DNA of 64,000 nt from Neurospora intermedia (Eukaryota; Ascomycota; Sordariomycetes; Sordariales; Sordariaceae). Position 1 is the stretch's first letter; the number at the start of each line of letters is the position of its first letter. The notes under the pieces are model-generated. The model saw nothing but the letters and a program-made list of their open reading frames with translations, made no database searches and was not told where the DNA came from. Location of the stretch: the NCBI GenBank assembly GCA_037102815.1, contig BTPP01000002.1, positions 4,960,001-5,024,000 on the forward strand, in the 5' to 3' direction. Shown piece after piece: positions 9,973 to 21,827 of the stretch. Position numbers and translations under genes: made by a program.

Positions 9973-11601
9973 TCAACCCCATGTCTCAGACCTCCCGTTC
10001 ATACCAGCCGGTTGCTTCCCACCCCTAATGCTTCCCGGCGAAGTCCTTCCTGCCCTGTTCATCGGATCGCTGTTCATTCCTCCTTCGCCCGGACTCAGTA
10101 CTCCTCCATCACCGCCTCCAACCGTCACTACTCCTCCGTCTGCCGTGCGACCCACCACCATGCCCTTTGCGACACTCTTGAGAATCGCGCGCCTCGAGAC
10201 ACCCGTGACATCAATATACACCAGACCGACGTTTTTCACTCCGCCGCCAAGACTCCTAGATATCTCGCCCGCTTCGGGACCCCACTTGTGCGCAACCACC
10301 GTGGTCGCAGCCTCCGACGTTGAAGCAAGCAAATGCCGACCTGCCTGCTCCACGCCATCCATGACCGTCGAGAATGCCATGAAGCTCTTGTTCAGCAGTC
10401 CCGGCTTGTAGTTATCCAAGGGTTGCCCATCCGGTCCAAAACCCTTGGTTCCCGTCTTTCTAGGCCCGCGACCGCCAAGGGTGGCGCCAAAATTCTGTGC
10501 AAACTTGCCAATCTGTCCTACGGTTTTGGCAGACAAGACAGCTGCGTTTCCGGTAAAGTGGCTGATACGGCGAATGTGTTCGCGGGTGGCTGGCTTGAAC
10601 TTCATGGGCTCAGCGGCCGGTTGCGCCCTTTTCGTGTAGTTATCGGCTTGGTTCTGCAGAAGCTTGGCAAGCATGTCGGAGCCGGTAATAATGAAGCGTG
10701 AGGCAGCAGATGCATTCGAAACAAGGAATGATTTCTTGTATGCGGGGTGAAGTTCGGCGTCGAACAATTCGGGCGAGGCGGGAGCAACGTTGATCTTTCC
10801 GTTGGGCGTCGTCGGGAGCGTAATCTCAACCGGGTCTGTTGACGTATAATCTTAGCCAAAGAAATTTGGACAAGATGAGACAGGGGATGAGGAGCGGCAG
10901 TACTAACCTTTCGATCCCGGCTTCAACGCGCTATCTTCGTGAACTTGGTATCCCTCAGCCAACTCGCCAATGACGCTACCGTCGTCCTCATCCACAAGCA
11001 CGATTTGCCCTGGCGTGGGGTTGCTTCGGCTTCCCTGGGCATATGCCTCACCGGGTCCATAGTCACCAGGGTTATATGGCGGCAAGTCCTCCGCCACTCC
11101 GCCCTTGGATCCTGTTGTTGTCCCTGTGCCGCCCTTCTCGCCACTACTCTTGTTGCTCCTTTGATTTAGCCTTGGAGGCGGTGCCCGTTCCAGGAACGCA
11201 GTGCATTGCGCAAGAATGGTCTCAAAGGTATCCACGTCCTCCTGTATACCCTTCCTACTTTCGACCGAGGGGAACTCGATCCTTGTAAAAGCACCACTCT
11301 CGGGTCCGAGATCCCATCTAGGAATCAGGTAGCTCGTGGGAGGTTGGTGGTAGATCTGCGTCGTCGCTGGAAGGGGAAGATCGAGCTCGGGCGGCAGGTG
11401 AAGATGCAGGTAAAAGTCCTGTTCTGCGTTATCAGTGCCCAGTGCCGGGTCCGCGAAGGCCGAGCTTGTTGGCACCATTAGCAAGGAGAGGGTCTGTGGC
11501 CCGGCGGGCGTTAACGATTCCTCCTTGCCATTGGCAATGTGGTAGGCTGATACGCCGTTGATGGCGTAGAGCAGCTTGGGGTCCTGTCGGGTGGTTGGCA
11601 T
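9973..11601 (-). CDS. Spartin/senescence-domain (ERD7-like) protein, 2 exons
   Basis: Model: complement(join(9973..10835,10908..11601)), 518 aa. The donor is GTTAGT, the acceptor AACAG, in phase 1. The N-terminus MPTTRQDPKLLYAINGVSAYHI starts a lipid-droplet-protein-like N-terminal module with the LLYAI...VSAYHI core seen in fungal homologues. The C-terminal half (about 262-450) is a senescence domain with repeated Ala/Gly/Ser-rich amphipathic helices (HFTGNAAVLSAKTVGQIGK, LLNKSFMAFSTVMDGVEQAG, GGGVKNVGLVYIDVTGVSR, KSVAKGMVVG). Family knowledge: this domain occurs in human spartin and plant EDR7/ERD7 proteins, which bind lipid droplets and negatively charged membranes. The animal MIT domain is not evident. 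The gene is divergent from the transcription factor gene 4.4 kb to the right. Confidence 0.85.
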
Positions 11602-14600
11602 GTTAGTTCCGGCTCAAAGGACGAACGATGAATTGCGCCGTTATGGTTGTGTGTTTTGGTATGTTGATGGTCTGGCACCGTTTGGAAGATTGCGAATAAT
11701 GATCTTACGTTGTGACTCGATGCCATTCCCGAGTGAAACTGTAGGTGGTGTGGCAGTCCGATTGCTTTATATTGCCTCGAACTTGGAAACGGTTACACGG
11801 GACGGGCTTGGTCAAGTGTTTGTTGAATGATGTCTTGGGATCGGGAACGACGTAATCGTCTTTCGAGGGTTCCTTGATCACGCTCAGCGCGCAGTCGGCG
11901 GGCAATGCGCTGCTTCCCTGCCCAGGTGATTGGCGCAGCTGCGGGGTATCTTGCTGTAAGTGCTAAAGGGAAGTGCTATAGCACACCCTCTTGGAAATAA
12001 GTCGTGCGATTGGCGGGCGCAAAAGTTGTGATGAACCGAAATTGTTCAAGGTAGGTGTGGAATAGATTAGGATTACAAGCGATCAGGGTTTTAAGGATTC
12101 AGAAGAGAGAGAACTCAAGAACATGTTCAAGCTCAGATATAAAACTTCCATCCTTTGCAAGCGGGGTCAACTTTTTGACCATGGCGATTCGAGTTTCAAA
12201 ATAGCAACACCGGAACTTCTTTCCCACCATCGTCCCGCGGTTCCTGGGTAAAAGAGCTAGGGCTTGGTTGCCTCCAGGCGCTTAGAGCTCTCTCCTGTGT
12301 GGGTCATGCAACAAAGAGGCCTCTCGGGCGGGAAGCACCTGCGGCCGACGTCATTGGGCCCCACCCAGGTAACATCATTTTGCGTTTGGTTTTTCATGCC
12401 TTCATGCTAGAGGTACCTACATACATACCTGTTTGCCACGACGAGAAAAGAGAAAGAACCCTCTATGTGGCTCATCAGTTGCTCATTAATGCGGTGCGTG
12501 GTGATCTCAAGATTGAATGGCAATTTGGGGGCAAGTAATGTCTAGAGTTCCTTGGCGTGAAAAAGCTTATCGCCATTTGGGTCAGCGGATGGGGTTGCCA
12601 AGCATCATGCCGCGGCCGTTGGGACGGGGATCACCAGTCTCGAACGTCGGCTCACAGGTTGCCGGACATTTCCAAAACAACTTCTCTGTCTGAGAGTCCC
12701 TGGCTGTCTTCTCGTGAAGGTGAATGTAGAGATTAACACAGGGTTAGGGTTTTCCATGGCGACTCACAAGCCGCCTGGCTACCACATCCTTTTTGATCAC
12801 TCAATTGCACATCACTTCCTATTCATGGAGTAGAAGAGCACTTGCTACCATGGATACGTACTGGACTATACATTCGATCTAACTATCCATATCGTAGCTG
12901 ATTTTGCTGATTCAACACGTCTTCATCTGCTAGTCTGTGTTCTAGAACAAACTGCTTGGAGGAGATTACAGTGCTGGGTGCCATGTCACACGTCACGGCA
13001 GGACATTGACCTTGCGTGTCTCGGAAGCCAACCGCCGAAGAGTAACGAAAGTGCCACTACGACCGAGTGGCTGCACCAAACCCCGTCCCGGCCGCTGCCA
13101 AATAGTCGTACAGGGTAGCCCGATTGTCTACCGTTCAACGGTTCGAAAAGGATGTTGCTGTCGAGTTCCGGAGGGGCCACTCGCTGAAGGATCTCAATTG
13201 GTACGGTTCGTGATCCGGCACCTCGAGGACTATGATGATCTGTGTAAGGGTGTTGGAATGGGAGATTGAAAAATTGGTCGCGGTAGCCTGCTACCCCCCA
13301 AACAAATTCAGTCAAGTAATTGGCTATCGAATGCTGTGCACCATCATCCTGTCATGAGGCGGATAAGATCATGAAGGTTTTCCTCGAAGGAAGAGATTAC
13401 TGGTGGCCCGTGATGTTGGGTATGGGTATGAAATATATATGTATGGAGTCAAATACTGTGTACGCGGTAGCCTCATCTTGAGGAGTATCATTTTTGGCGA
13501 ATTTTGACAGATACCGGAAGTGCATGCGCATTTCAATAATTGTTTGATGATTTACGCGGGCGGTTAGTCGATTGATGGCCGGACGGGATCCTATTTGACG
13601 GTTTGATTGACATAGCCTTATATACCAGCTGTCACACTGCATGGTGGTTACAACTGTGAGCGCGGCGGACCTAAGAGCGGCCAGGAGGAGAATGTGAAAG
13701 TGAGATATGAGCAGTGCAGGTAGTTGAAAACCTCGGTCGCACATGGTATCCGTTCTGGCCGGACATTGAGCCTTCAAGCTCTTTTCAATGTTCCCCAGGC
13801 ATTTGGACGTGCAAACATTGCGAATGCTACTCAGCAGAAATGAACACCCGCTTCCTTGAAGAGCCTATCATGGTGTGTACGTGTGGTCCAAAAGAGGGTA
13901 AATGAAGACTTAAAAGGAGAAGTGAAGCAAAAAATGAAGGAAACCAGCAAGACTAAAAAACCGAGTGCGTTGAGAACGATGCCAGGTGAGAAGTGGAAAG
14001 ACGGGAGGAAGCGCGGGAGGAAGCAGCAATGGTGGGTCCAACTGTTATCAAGTGGAGTTGTGTAGCGTGCTAGTGGAGACCTACATTGGCCTTATGCGAT
14101 CCGGGGCCCGGCCCGGAGGCGGAGAGGGACGGGACCTCGAAGGGTCCATCTGGACAGGGACCCCAGGCGCAGGGCCCGCATCAATGTGCCTGATCAACGC
14201 AGCTCCGTCCCTCCTCCGTCAGCTGCCCCGACAAAGCTGTCACGGCCAGGTCTGTTAAAACGGGCTTATCCGTCATTGTCAATGCCGCCCGGTTCGGTCC
14301 GTTCTTCCATCTGAACTTCAGTTCAGCTTCCTCCGACAACACCTCTGATGTCGTCTTTCACGTCCAGACTGGCATACAGTCGATATCTCACCCTCGAGCT
14401 AATGACTACCTCGCCAGTCAATATTGAGGCGCATCCAAGACCAGTGACTGGAGCTTGCTATACATCTCTCCACGTACGCGCACGGTACTCGGCGTTTCTC
14501 ACCTGTCACGGCAGGTTTTCGGCCAACAACACTTTTCCGTTGCGCAACGTTGAATTTAGTGCCCATGTATATTCAATTTCTTCATGTCAGGTTGCCAACT

Positions 14601-16009
14601 AGTACCTGGCTCCCTGGTCTCCTGAACGGTCACTCAAAGCTCGTCCCCTACCTCAGTCCTCGACGGGTCAACACCCAGGTCTCCAAGAACATATGATGCT
14701 GGAGCTGTAAACTTCACAGTACGTACGTACGTAATTGCATACGCAGGCCACACTACCAAGCACCACTCAGTTCCCCCAGTCGCAACCCTGGATCCAATAG
14801 CTTCGAGTTGATATTCGCGACGGATCAACGCTGCCAAACATGTCTGCCCGCAGCCTCTTGGATTAGCTACCTCTCGTCAATTGGCTGCACATCATTCAGC
14901 ACCACCACGGCACCATCACCCGGCATCACCACTTTCAATACCACCTTGATCCTCCCCCCTCGCCGTTGTCGCCTCCACTCGTTGCGCTCCACCTTCCACA
15001 ACCATCGTGACAATCACCACCATCAGCACCGCCGGCCCCCGGCTGACACTTGACACTGCCGCGAACCATTCGTTTTTTTTTCTTTTTTTTTTTTTTTTTT
15101 TTTTTTACCTTTTTCTCTTCTTTGACATCCGCCCCCAACTGTACGGAGTACTACACGGTACACAGTACACGATACACGTTCTAACGCTTCATCGGTCCCC
15201 CGCCTTCAACCTCGAGGCTCCGACCTTGTGCTTGACTTTATTGCAACACCTGCTTGGCATCATCGCGCTATTAGGTTGGCCTTGCATGACACAGTCCTCT
15301 TGATCAACTTGTTCCAGTCCGTATGTCGCCTCGCTTCCGTTCTCGGCATATTCTCCAATACATCACCTAGCCCTTTGCTGTTTACAATCATTTACTACGC
15401 GGCAACGCTCAGGAGGTTGACGGCTGGTTGCATTTACGCTGAATGCTGTCCTACATTGTGCAAACGCCCGCCTGCTTCTGTTCCCGTTGTTGCTCCCGTG
15501 CTCCGTCTGAGCCTTTGAGCTGGCCTAGCCCAGCACCACCAGCCTACGAGGACAACCTTTTTCCCTGGCCAGACAACATCGCCGACGCAAGTTTACAACC
15601 ACTGACACCTGGCTAACTCGCCTGCTGCTTATCCGAACCGTTACCTACTACCCAGCCTTCTTCTCCTGCCGTTCCGGACGCGAGCACCAACACTATCCTG
15701 CCGTGCCCGTTGTGTACTGCCCGGTTGTGTCGTGTCGTGTCATGCCCATACGCCTTCTGCTGAGCAATACGACCATTGGCATTCAGTTGCTCTCATCACA
15801 AGCAAGAAATCGACCGTCTCACATCTGTTCCTGCATCAGGTCGCTACCTCCCGCGGCTGCTTTGACCGGCGTCTGCGTTGTGGAGTCGCCTTCGAGGACA
15901 GCTTGCTTGCTTGCCGAGCTAGGTTGCCCGGCTTCTTCTCCTCGGACTGCTTTTCCTTCACGGGTACTTCTGTGGGCAGCATTACCTACATCCGCCTTAG
16001 AGGGTTCCC
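11602..16009. other. 4.4-kb divergent intergenic region with a long leader for the C6 factor
   Basis: I find no convincing protein gene. Short Cys-rich or low-complexity frames (13714-13905, 12986-13315, 14348-14602) lack family resemblance. It contains (ACGT)n at 14718-14731, a T-tract at 15073-15106 and short upstream ORFs at 14840-14866 and 15443-15616. The right part is CT-rich, as expected of a long fungal 5' leader. A TAG at 15998-16000 with CCTTAG context could be the 3' splice site of an upstream intron of the transcription factor gene. Confidence 0.55.
15073..15106. repeat. Long T-tract
   Basis: Nine T, one C, then 24 T, in a pyrimidine-rich stretch that may belong to the leader of the Zn2Cys6 factor gene. 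Confidence 0.95.
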
Positions 16010-19000
16010 TTGAGAGACCCAACCGCCGGCACGATAGCGTCCCAACTGCGTATCCAGTCTATCCTCTCCCCCGCCGATCCGCCGGACGCCGATGAGACTT
16101 CGGCTACCAATAGTACGCCAACCGGTTCTACTCCAAACCGAAAGTTTAACGACGCGTTCGCCGCGCCGGGCTCCGGCGAACCGCCCTCTGTACTTCCCGC
16201 CGGGCCGGTTATAGCACCCAGGATTTATACCAACGACCGGTTCCCCAACAGTCGCCAGCCGCTGCCTCATAGCTCACCGCTCGCTACCGGGGGCGGCGGG
16301 CTTCGCAGGCACGGCCAAACACCCGAGAATGCCAACAAGGTCTTGATGGTCTCCGCGACTATGAGGCCTACCCCTGAGAGCCCTGCAAGCCCTGGCATAC
16401 CTGATCTGAAAAGGGGAGCCAAGCGTACCCCTTTGCGCTCGAGTATTGCCTGTCAACGTTGCCGAAAATCCAAAATCAAGTGCAACAACACAGGCGGTGA
16501 TTCGCCCTGCGATACCTGCATCCGAAACGGCAAACAATGTATCTACCCTGACGTGGCGCCTGCTCCCCCAAAGCGGGCTGAGCCACCCACCGGTGTCAAG
16601 TCGGAGCAGGGTTCCGAGCGGAAGCGGCCGAGGAGACTCGATGATATCGCCAAGTTGGAGAGCGCTGTGCCGCCTGCCGCTTTTGCCGAGGAGGTTCTCA
16701 CGGCTCCTTATCTTACCGAGAGTGTTTGGTCAGAAATCTTTGACCTGTACAAACTTCACTTCGCCACTGAGTTGCCGTTTCTTCACTTGGCAACTCTCAA
16801 GGAGAAAATGGGAAACAGGTTCAGAGCCAAGCAGAGTGACACATCTCCCGAAATCAACCTTGTGCTCCTAGGGGTTTTGACCCTGACAGTACGCTTCAAC
16901 CCCACGTTGGTGTCTTATGTTACAACACTCAGGTCAGCTTCTACTGTTTCGAGCGGCCCAAAGTCGCGCCAACTGGGCATCAGTAATGATGCGACGACCG
17001 CCTCCGAGTTCTATGCCGATGTCCTCACAAGGGCTTTGGGTGGACTTCGAGCGAGCATGACCATGGCATCAGTCGAAAGAGTCCAGGCCTTCCTGATGCT
17101 AGGCCTGTACGAGTGGGGACAGGCGCGACCCAAGGTGGGCGGCATGGCGGCATGGATGTATGTCGGAATGGCCATTCGTATGGCTCAAGCTCTAGGCTTG
17201 GGTGATGGCGATAAAGAGGACAGCAAAACATTCAAGTCCAGACCTCTAGACGCCTTGAGATTGTCCATGTCGAAATCGCAACTGATCATCGCCAAAGAAA
17301 TCAGGCGACGCACCATGTTTAGTTGCTTGATATTGGATCGCTTGCTGGGCTGTGGCAAGGGGCGTGCATCGACAATACGTTCTGAGGACTTGCGAATTCA
17401 GCTTCCCTGTTCTGAAATGTCTTTTGACCTATCCGAAGATGTCTATACTGGTTTCCTCAACCCTACAGCCCAGGAGATGGCAAGAGGTCCTATATCCGAT
17501 AGTGCCGACAGCGTCCTAAGTCGCTTCATCCGACTCGTTGATATCTGGGGCGAGATATCAAAATGGAGCTTTGCCGGTGGTCGCTTTACAGAGCAACATG
17601 CTCCTTGGAAGCGTGAGACAACATTCTACCAGCTCCGCATGAAGCTTGAGACGTTTTATAGCGAACTACCGGAGCGGTTTTGCTGGTCGAGGAGCAACTA
17701 TTACAAGCACGAGAACCACCACGCCAGCAGTGTCTACGTCTCCCTGCACATGCTTGGCGCGGTATGTAAGATTATGCTTCATCGCGAGTACATACCGTTC
17801 ATTGCAATTCGATGCAAGAAGCCAGTTGGCCCTCTCGATGAGCCTACTTTTGCTGAAGGCGATGAACCGACCGGATTCTGGAACGAAAGCGCTGAAGAGA
17901 TATTCAAGGCAGCTAAGGATATTGTTGATCTCATCGATATCTCCCAACAGAAACTTCCCATGTCGACGCTCGTTTTGTTTGCCGTTTGGACGGCTGCCTT
18001 TGTCGGCATATACGCTGTTTACTTTCCTCATATCGATGTCGAGCGCCACATGCTTCTGCCACCAGACGAAGATTCAGGGATCGAGTTGGAAGAGATCAAA
18101 AAGGGACCTACCGGCCTGACGTACAAAACACTACAGCAAATGGGTAAATGGCTCAAGATGGCAGACACATATGTGCAATATTTTCATGACATGGTACGCT
18201 ACTACGACACGGTAAAGAAGGACTACGAAGCCGCGGCAAAAGCGGCGGACGGGCCAGGCGGTGAAGCTAAAATTAACGTTCGTCTTCTTGGTGGCGGTCT
18301 GGAGGAGTGGAAATACCAAGGACTGAAGGTGGTCAACAATGGCGAAATCCTGGCGGTTGACGACGACCGGCACAGCATTTCTCGGGATAGCACGCTCGAG
18401 CCAGCCTCCAGCAGACACGACGGCCATCATACGGACCATCACACCAAGACCCCAAGGTCGACTTCGCTCTCGTTTACCCCAATCAACACAACAACGCATC
18501 ACCAACATCACCCATCGTTAGATTCACCAGCAGACACCACTCGAACGCCAGACGGCGAAAACATGTCTTGGCATCACCCACAATATCAACGCCCAGTCAC
18601 CGGCAGCATGCTCAGCTCCAGCAGTCAACACCAGTCCCCATCTCAATCATCATTCACGGCCCTGAGTCCACATATGGCGACTGTCAAGCAAGCATTAGGC
18701 CCACCGCCACCACCACCAGCGGCTGTATCAGGTTCCGGTGCGGCAGCCTCGATCTCGACATTACCCAACATACCCGTGTACAACTCCTCAAATGAGGTAA
18801 TGCAGTATATCCAAGAAAACCAGAGCATACCGTGGAATCAGTTACCAGGCGGTGTCGACCACTTTGCGCACGGGACCGATGACTTTTGTTTTGATGAGAC
18901 GGGCAACGGGTTCTGGGGCTCAATGCCCGTTGTTATGGGCGCCTCTACTGCTGCACATGGTTATGTGCCACAACCGATTGTTGGGGTGAGTGGGCAGCAG

Positions 19001-19027
19001 GGAACGGGTTGGAGTGGACTTATGTGA
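16010..19027 (+). CDS. Zn(II)2Cys6 fungal transcription factor with Fungal_trans domain; 5' end unresolved
   Basis: The open frame runs 1005 codons to TGA. It has no ATG before codons 113 (16346) and 118, yet the residues ahead of those (TAGTIASQLRIQSILSP and on) look coding, so an upstream exon ending at the CCTTAG acceptor (15998-16000) is likely. The zinc cluster has the full six-cysteine pattern at C148, C151, C158, C167, C170 and C177 of this frame (ACQRCRKSKIKC, CDTCIRNGKQCIYP). A central Fungal_trans-type middle homology region follows at about 225-560 (YKLHFATELPFLHLATL, MTMASVERVQAFLMLGLYEWG, EIRRRTMFSCLILDR). The C-terminal 200 residues are His/Ser/Pro-rich and probably act in activation. 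It is nuclear and binds CGG-type DNA elements by family; the target pathway cannot be told from sequence. It converges on the 7TM gene. Confidence 0.88.
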   Translation: MRDPTAGTIASQLRIQSILSPADPPDADETSATNSTPTGSTPNRKFNDAFAAPGSGEPPSVLPAGPVIAPRIYTNDRFPNSRQPLPHSSPLATGGGGLRRHGQTPENANKVLMVSATMRPTPESPASPGIPDLKRGAKRTPLRSSIACQRCRKSKIKCNNTGGDSPCDTCIRNGKQCIYPDVAPAPPKRAEPPTGVKSEQGSERKRPRRLDDIAKLESAVPPAAFAEEVLTAPYLTESVWSEIFDLYKLHFATELPFLHLATLKEKMGNRFRAKQSDTSPEINLVLLGVLTLTVRFNPTLVSYVTTLRSASTVSSGPKSRQLGISNDATTASEFYADVLTRALGGLRASMTMASVERVQAFLMLGLYEWGQARPKVGGMAAWMYVGMAIRMAQALGLGDGDKEDSKTFKSRPLDALRLSMSKSQLIIAKEIRRRTMFSCLILDRLLGCGKGRASTIRSEDLRIQLPCSEMSFDLSEDVYTGFLNPTAQEMARGPISDSADSVLSRFIRLVDIWGEISKWSFAGGRFTEQHAPWKRETTFYQLRMKLETFYSELPERFCWSRSNYYKHENHHASSVYVSLHMLGAVCKIMLHREYIPFIAIRCKKPVGPLDEPTFAEGDEPTGFWNESAEEIFKAAKDIVDLIDISQQKLPMSTLVLFAVWTAAFVGIYAVYFPHIDVERHMLLPPDEDSGIELEEIKKGPTGLTYKTLQQMGKWLKMADTYVQYFHDMVRYYDTVKKDYEAAAKAADGPGGEAKINVRLLGGGLEEWKYQGLKVVNNGEILAVDDDRHSISRDSTLEPASSRHDGHHTDHHTKTPRSTSLSFTPINTTTHHQHHPSLDSPADTTRTPDGENMSWHHPQYQRPVTGSMLSSSSQHQSPSQSSFTALSPHMATVKQALGPPPPPPAAVSGSGAAASISTLPNIPVYNSSNEVMQYIQENQSIPWNQLPGGVDHFAHGTDDFCFDETGNGFWGSMPVVMGASTAAHGYVPQPIVGVSGQQGTGWSGLM

Positions 19028-19835
19028 CGAAGCAAAGAAGATGGCTGAGGTCCGAATGTTGCAGTGGGGGAAATCACATTTTGTTTTTCTCTCTCTCTTT
19101 TTCTTGGTTTCGATCTACTACTATGGGCCAAGGCTGTATGTCTTTGGTCATTCATCGATTACGGTGTCTTAAATGGTTCTTTTTTTCAATCTTCATGAAG
19201 CGGTTAGCTAACGATATCCTACACATTTGTTGGTCCGGTGTTTTGGTGATCACGTTAAACAATACATGGTCTGTTTCTTGTCCATAGTTTGGTGTTTGTA
19301 CGTATCTTTGTAACCAATTCGGGCTTTAACGATGGCACGATAGGGGTTTGTTTGGGGGTCACTCTTTGCAGGACGGTTATGTTACATTTCCCTGGGCGAT
19401 TTTTCCGGGTTAACAGGACGATTATAACTTTTGCGTACATTCACTCCGTCGTGCTAGGGTTGCCAAAATACCTACCTATGGAGTACCAGATGCCATGGAC
19501 AGCTCCGATGCAAAATAAAATAATCATCAGCTCGACCACGCGGAAAAAGAACATGGTGATCCAGATTTCCCCAGGGAAAAGGGGGTTACCACAGCGTGAG
19601 CGACGAAAATAGTATACGGATATACAGTGTATTGGCATGTGAATCATCGTTCGTTACTGACACTCACTCATATGTACCGACCAATTCCAAAGCAAGACCA
19701 AAATGCATGACATGATATCTAAGCCTGCCTGAAAATCTTGACTGAAACCAAGTTCTTTTGTCGGGGGTATCTTCCTATAAGACCTAAAAAAGAAATGACG
19801 AAAAAAAAAAAAAAAAAAAAGGGTTCATCTTCCTA
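19028..19835. other. Convergent intergenic region with A20 tract
   Basis: Holds the 3' UTRs of the transcription factor (+) and the 7TM gene (-). A20 at 19801-19820 would be a U20 tract only 15 nt after the stop codon in the 7TM mRNA. No gene is seen. Confidence 0.6.
19801..19820. repeat. A20 homopolymer
   Basis: Twenty uninterrupted A, immediately 3' of the 7TM gene (which is on the minus strand). Confidence 0.95.
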
Positions 19836-21827
19836 CTATCGATGGCCGCCTCTCTGAAAAGCAGGCATCGCCTTCTTCAAAATCGGAACGTCATCATCAT
19901 CCGTCCGGCTTGTACTCCTAGTAACCACTCCAAAGCTTGTCGTCTGCAAGTGTTGTTTTTGTTGTTGTTGTTTCCCGCCGCCGCCGCCGCCGCTGCTGCT
20001 TCCCCCATCATAGCTCCCGCGACCTCCATGGTGTTGCCCATTCCCACTCCCAATCCCCATCCCCATCTCCAGATCCACCTCACTACCAGGCCCCGGACTA
20101 GGACTAGGACTAGGCGACGGACAGAGACTCGGACTCGGCGTCGCGCTCCGTTGTATATACGGTGTATACGGCCCATTCCGATACTTGTGGCCATTAATGG
20201 TCGTCAGTGTTTGCACCCCTTTATAATCATCATTGTCGTAGGCAGCACCAGCAGCAGGGTTTGCAGAGTTGTGATGGCTGCTATTTCTCCTAACGCCAAT
20301 TTGGAACGTCGATAGAATCACCGGTGGCGCCATGGATCCGCTTTCGCCGCCTTGGCCTCCTTCGTTGGGTGGGGTCTTCTGCTTCTTGAGTGCTTTCCGG
20401 GCTGCGACTCGGTCCTGGAGCAGTTGCGGCGCAAAGCGGGTCCAGACGTACTCGCGGAAGGTGCGGGTGGTGCCGAAGACGATGAAGATGAGAAGACTGG
20501 CGGAGACGCCGGGGCAGAAGAGGGCAAAGTCGCCGCGGGCGCGGGCGGCGGTGAGGTCGGGGTGGGGCGGGATGTTGTCTCTTGTGTTGGTATTGGCGGC
20601 GCGGAGTTGGAAGAAGATGACTACTAGTTCGAAGAGTCTGGACATGTTGGTTAGATTCCATGGGATAAGATACTGGTGGGAGAGGAATAGGTAGAGATAT
20701 TGGGAAAAGATTGGGGGGAAAAAAACATACCCTAATGCCACAAACGCGACAGTGAAGCGAACAGCAAGCCAGCTATCATAGATGTTTCTGCGCGGTAGAG
20801 CAGGCCTGTGGTGACCCGACGGCACGTTCCCACTACCAGAGTATGGGTTGGAAGTCTTTCCACTTGACGAATGTTGGCCATAGCGAACCTTCCAAGACAC
20901 CAGGGCGGCCCGGGAGTGGATGTACTTGATAAGAATAGCGAACAGAAGCAAGCTACCGATACCAAAGCTTATGATCACTATAGAGATAGGTATGGATGTT
21001 AATTTTCCATGGACAGACATTATGATTTTTTCAGAAAAATAAGAAGAATTTGGGAGGAGAGCACGCATACGTACTGATAAAATCGGCCAAGACCATGAAG
21101 CCAAAGACACTGCCTTGAACAACATTGGTTCTGAGCAGGCACACCTGGACGATAGGCAGAATAATGGCGCTCGCTTTTGCCCACAAACTTCCCCTGAGGC
21201 GGTTGAGCCGGGAATTTCGAAGCTGGAGAATCGAGTTTGCCAATTCGACGGACCTTTTATTTATTCTGGTCAGCTACGTGAGTCGTCGTCGTCGTCGTCT
21301 CCTCGAGACTCATATCGGACGAACTGACCAGAAAACCACCAGCATGGCATCCACATTGTAGGAATAGTACTCTGTTGCTATCGATTAGAAAAACTCCTAG
21401 CTGAGGATTTTTTAAGGAAGTAGGTAGACATACGTATGTAAAAGAGGACGAGGTCGAAGCCGGTAGAAGCGCCGGTAACGTTTAACTCGGGCCTTCCAGC
21501 GTTGGCTACCACGTTCTCATACTGCGATGTCTTGACGTCGTTCCAGTAGGCTATTGTGTGGATTTGTTGGATGATGGATGCCAGTGTGCCCAAGGACATA
21601 GAGAATGAGAGCATGGCCACATCTAGGCAGTGTGTTAGTATAATTGAGTGCTACAGTAAGTAGGTATGAGGAGAAGGGCATAGGAGTCACCACGACTTAC
21701 AGCTTCTTCGCTCATGATGAACCCAGACCAGCCATAGCAGAAGCAGGCTCAGAAACAGACAAAACAAACTGTAGATGAGAATACCAACGGCGGAGCCAAT
21801 GGCCTCGGATGGGAGCTGGGCGGCCAT
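19836..21827 (-). CDS. Fungal seven-TM, receptor-like membrane protein, 6 exons
   Basis: Model: complement(join(19836..20637,20731..20977,21075..21253,21329..21371,21434..21622,21701..21827)), 528 aa. All five introns have good donors (GTAAGT, GTATGT, GTCAGT, GTACGT, GTATGT), clear branch points such as TACTAAC and CTAAC, and phase agreement throughout. The N-terminus MAAQLPSEAIGSAVGILIYS leads into TM1. Further helices lie at YVAMLSFSMSLGTLASII, AMLVVFWSVELANSILQL, ASAIILPIVQVCLL, FIMIISFGIGSLLLFAIL, LAVRFTVAFVALGLFELVVIF and SASLLIFIVFGTT, giving about seven. The tail (about 400-528) is Ser/Gly/Gln-rich. I do not recognise the family; the topology fits an orphan fungal GPCR-like protein of the plasma membrane. 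Intron 5 (20638-20730, 93 nt) is stop-free and frame-neutral. The 43-nt exon 4th from the end is small. Confidence 0.8.

Noticed and set aside
12720-12760. GGGTTAGGGTTTT, telomere-like
   Set aside because: Fewer than two full TTAGGG units, in ordinary intergenic DNA; not a telomere or an interstitial array.
13714-13905. Cys-rich 63-codon frame (WTCKHCEC...VCTCG)
   Set aside because: Cysteine spacing suggests a zinc ribbon, but there is no start context, no supporting exon and no matching family; chance is likely.
15741-16000. A 37-nt GTACTT...CTTAG intron joining an upstream ATG frame to the C6 factor
   Set aside because: Phase fits, but 37 nt is too short for a fungal intron, and the upstream peptide has no coding character.
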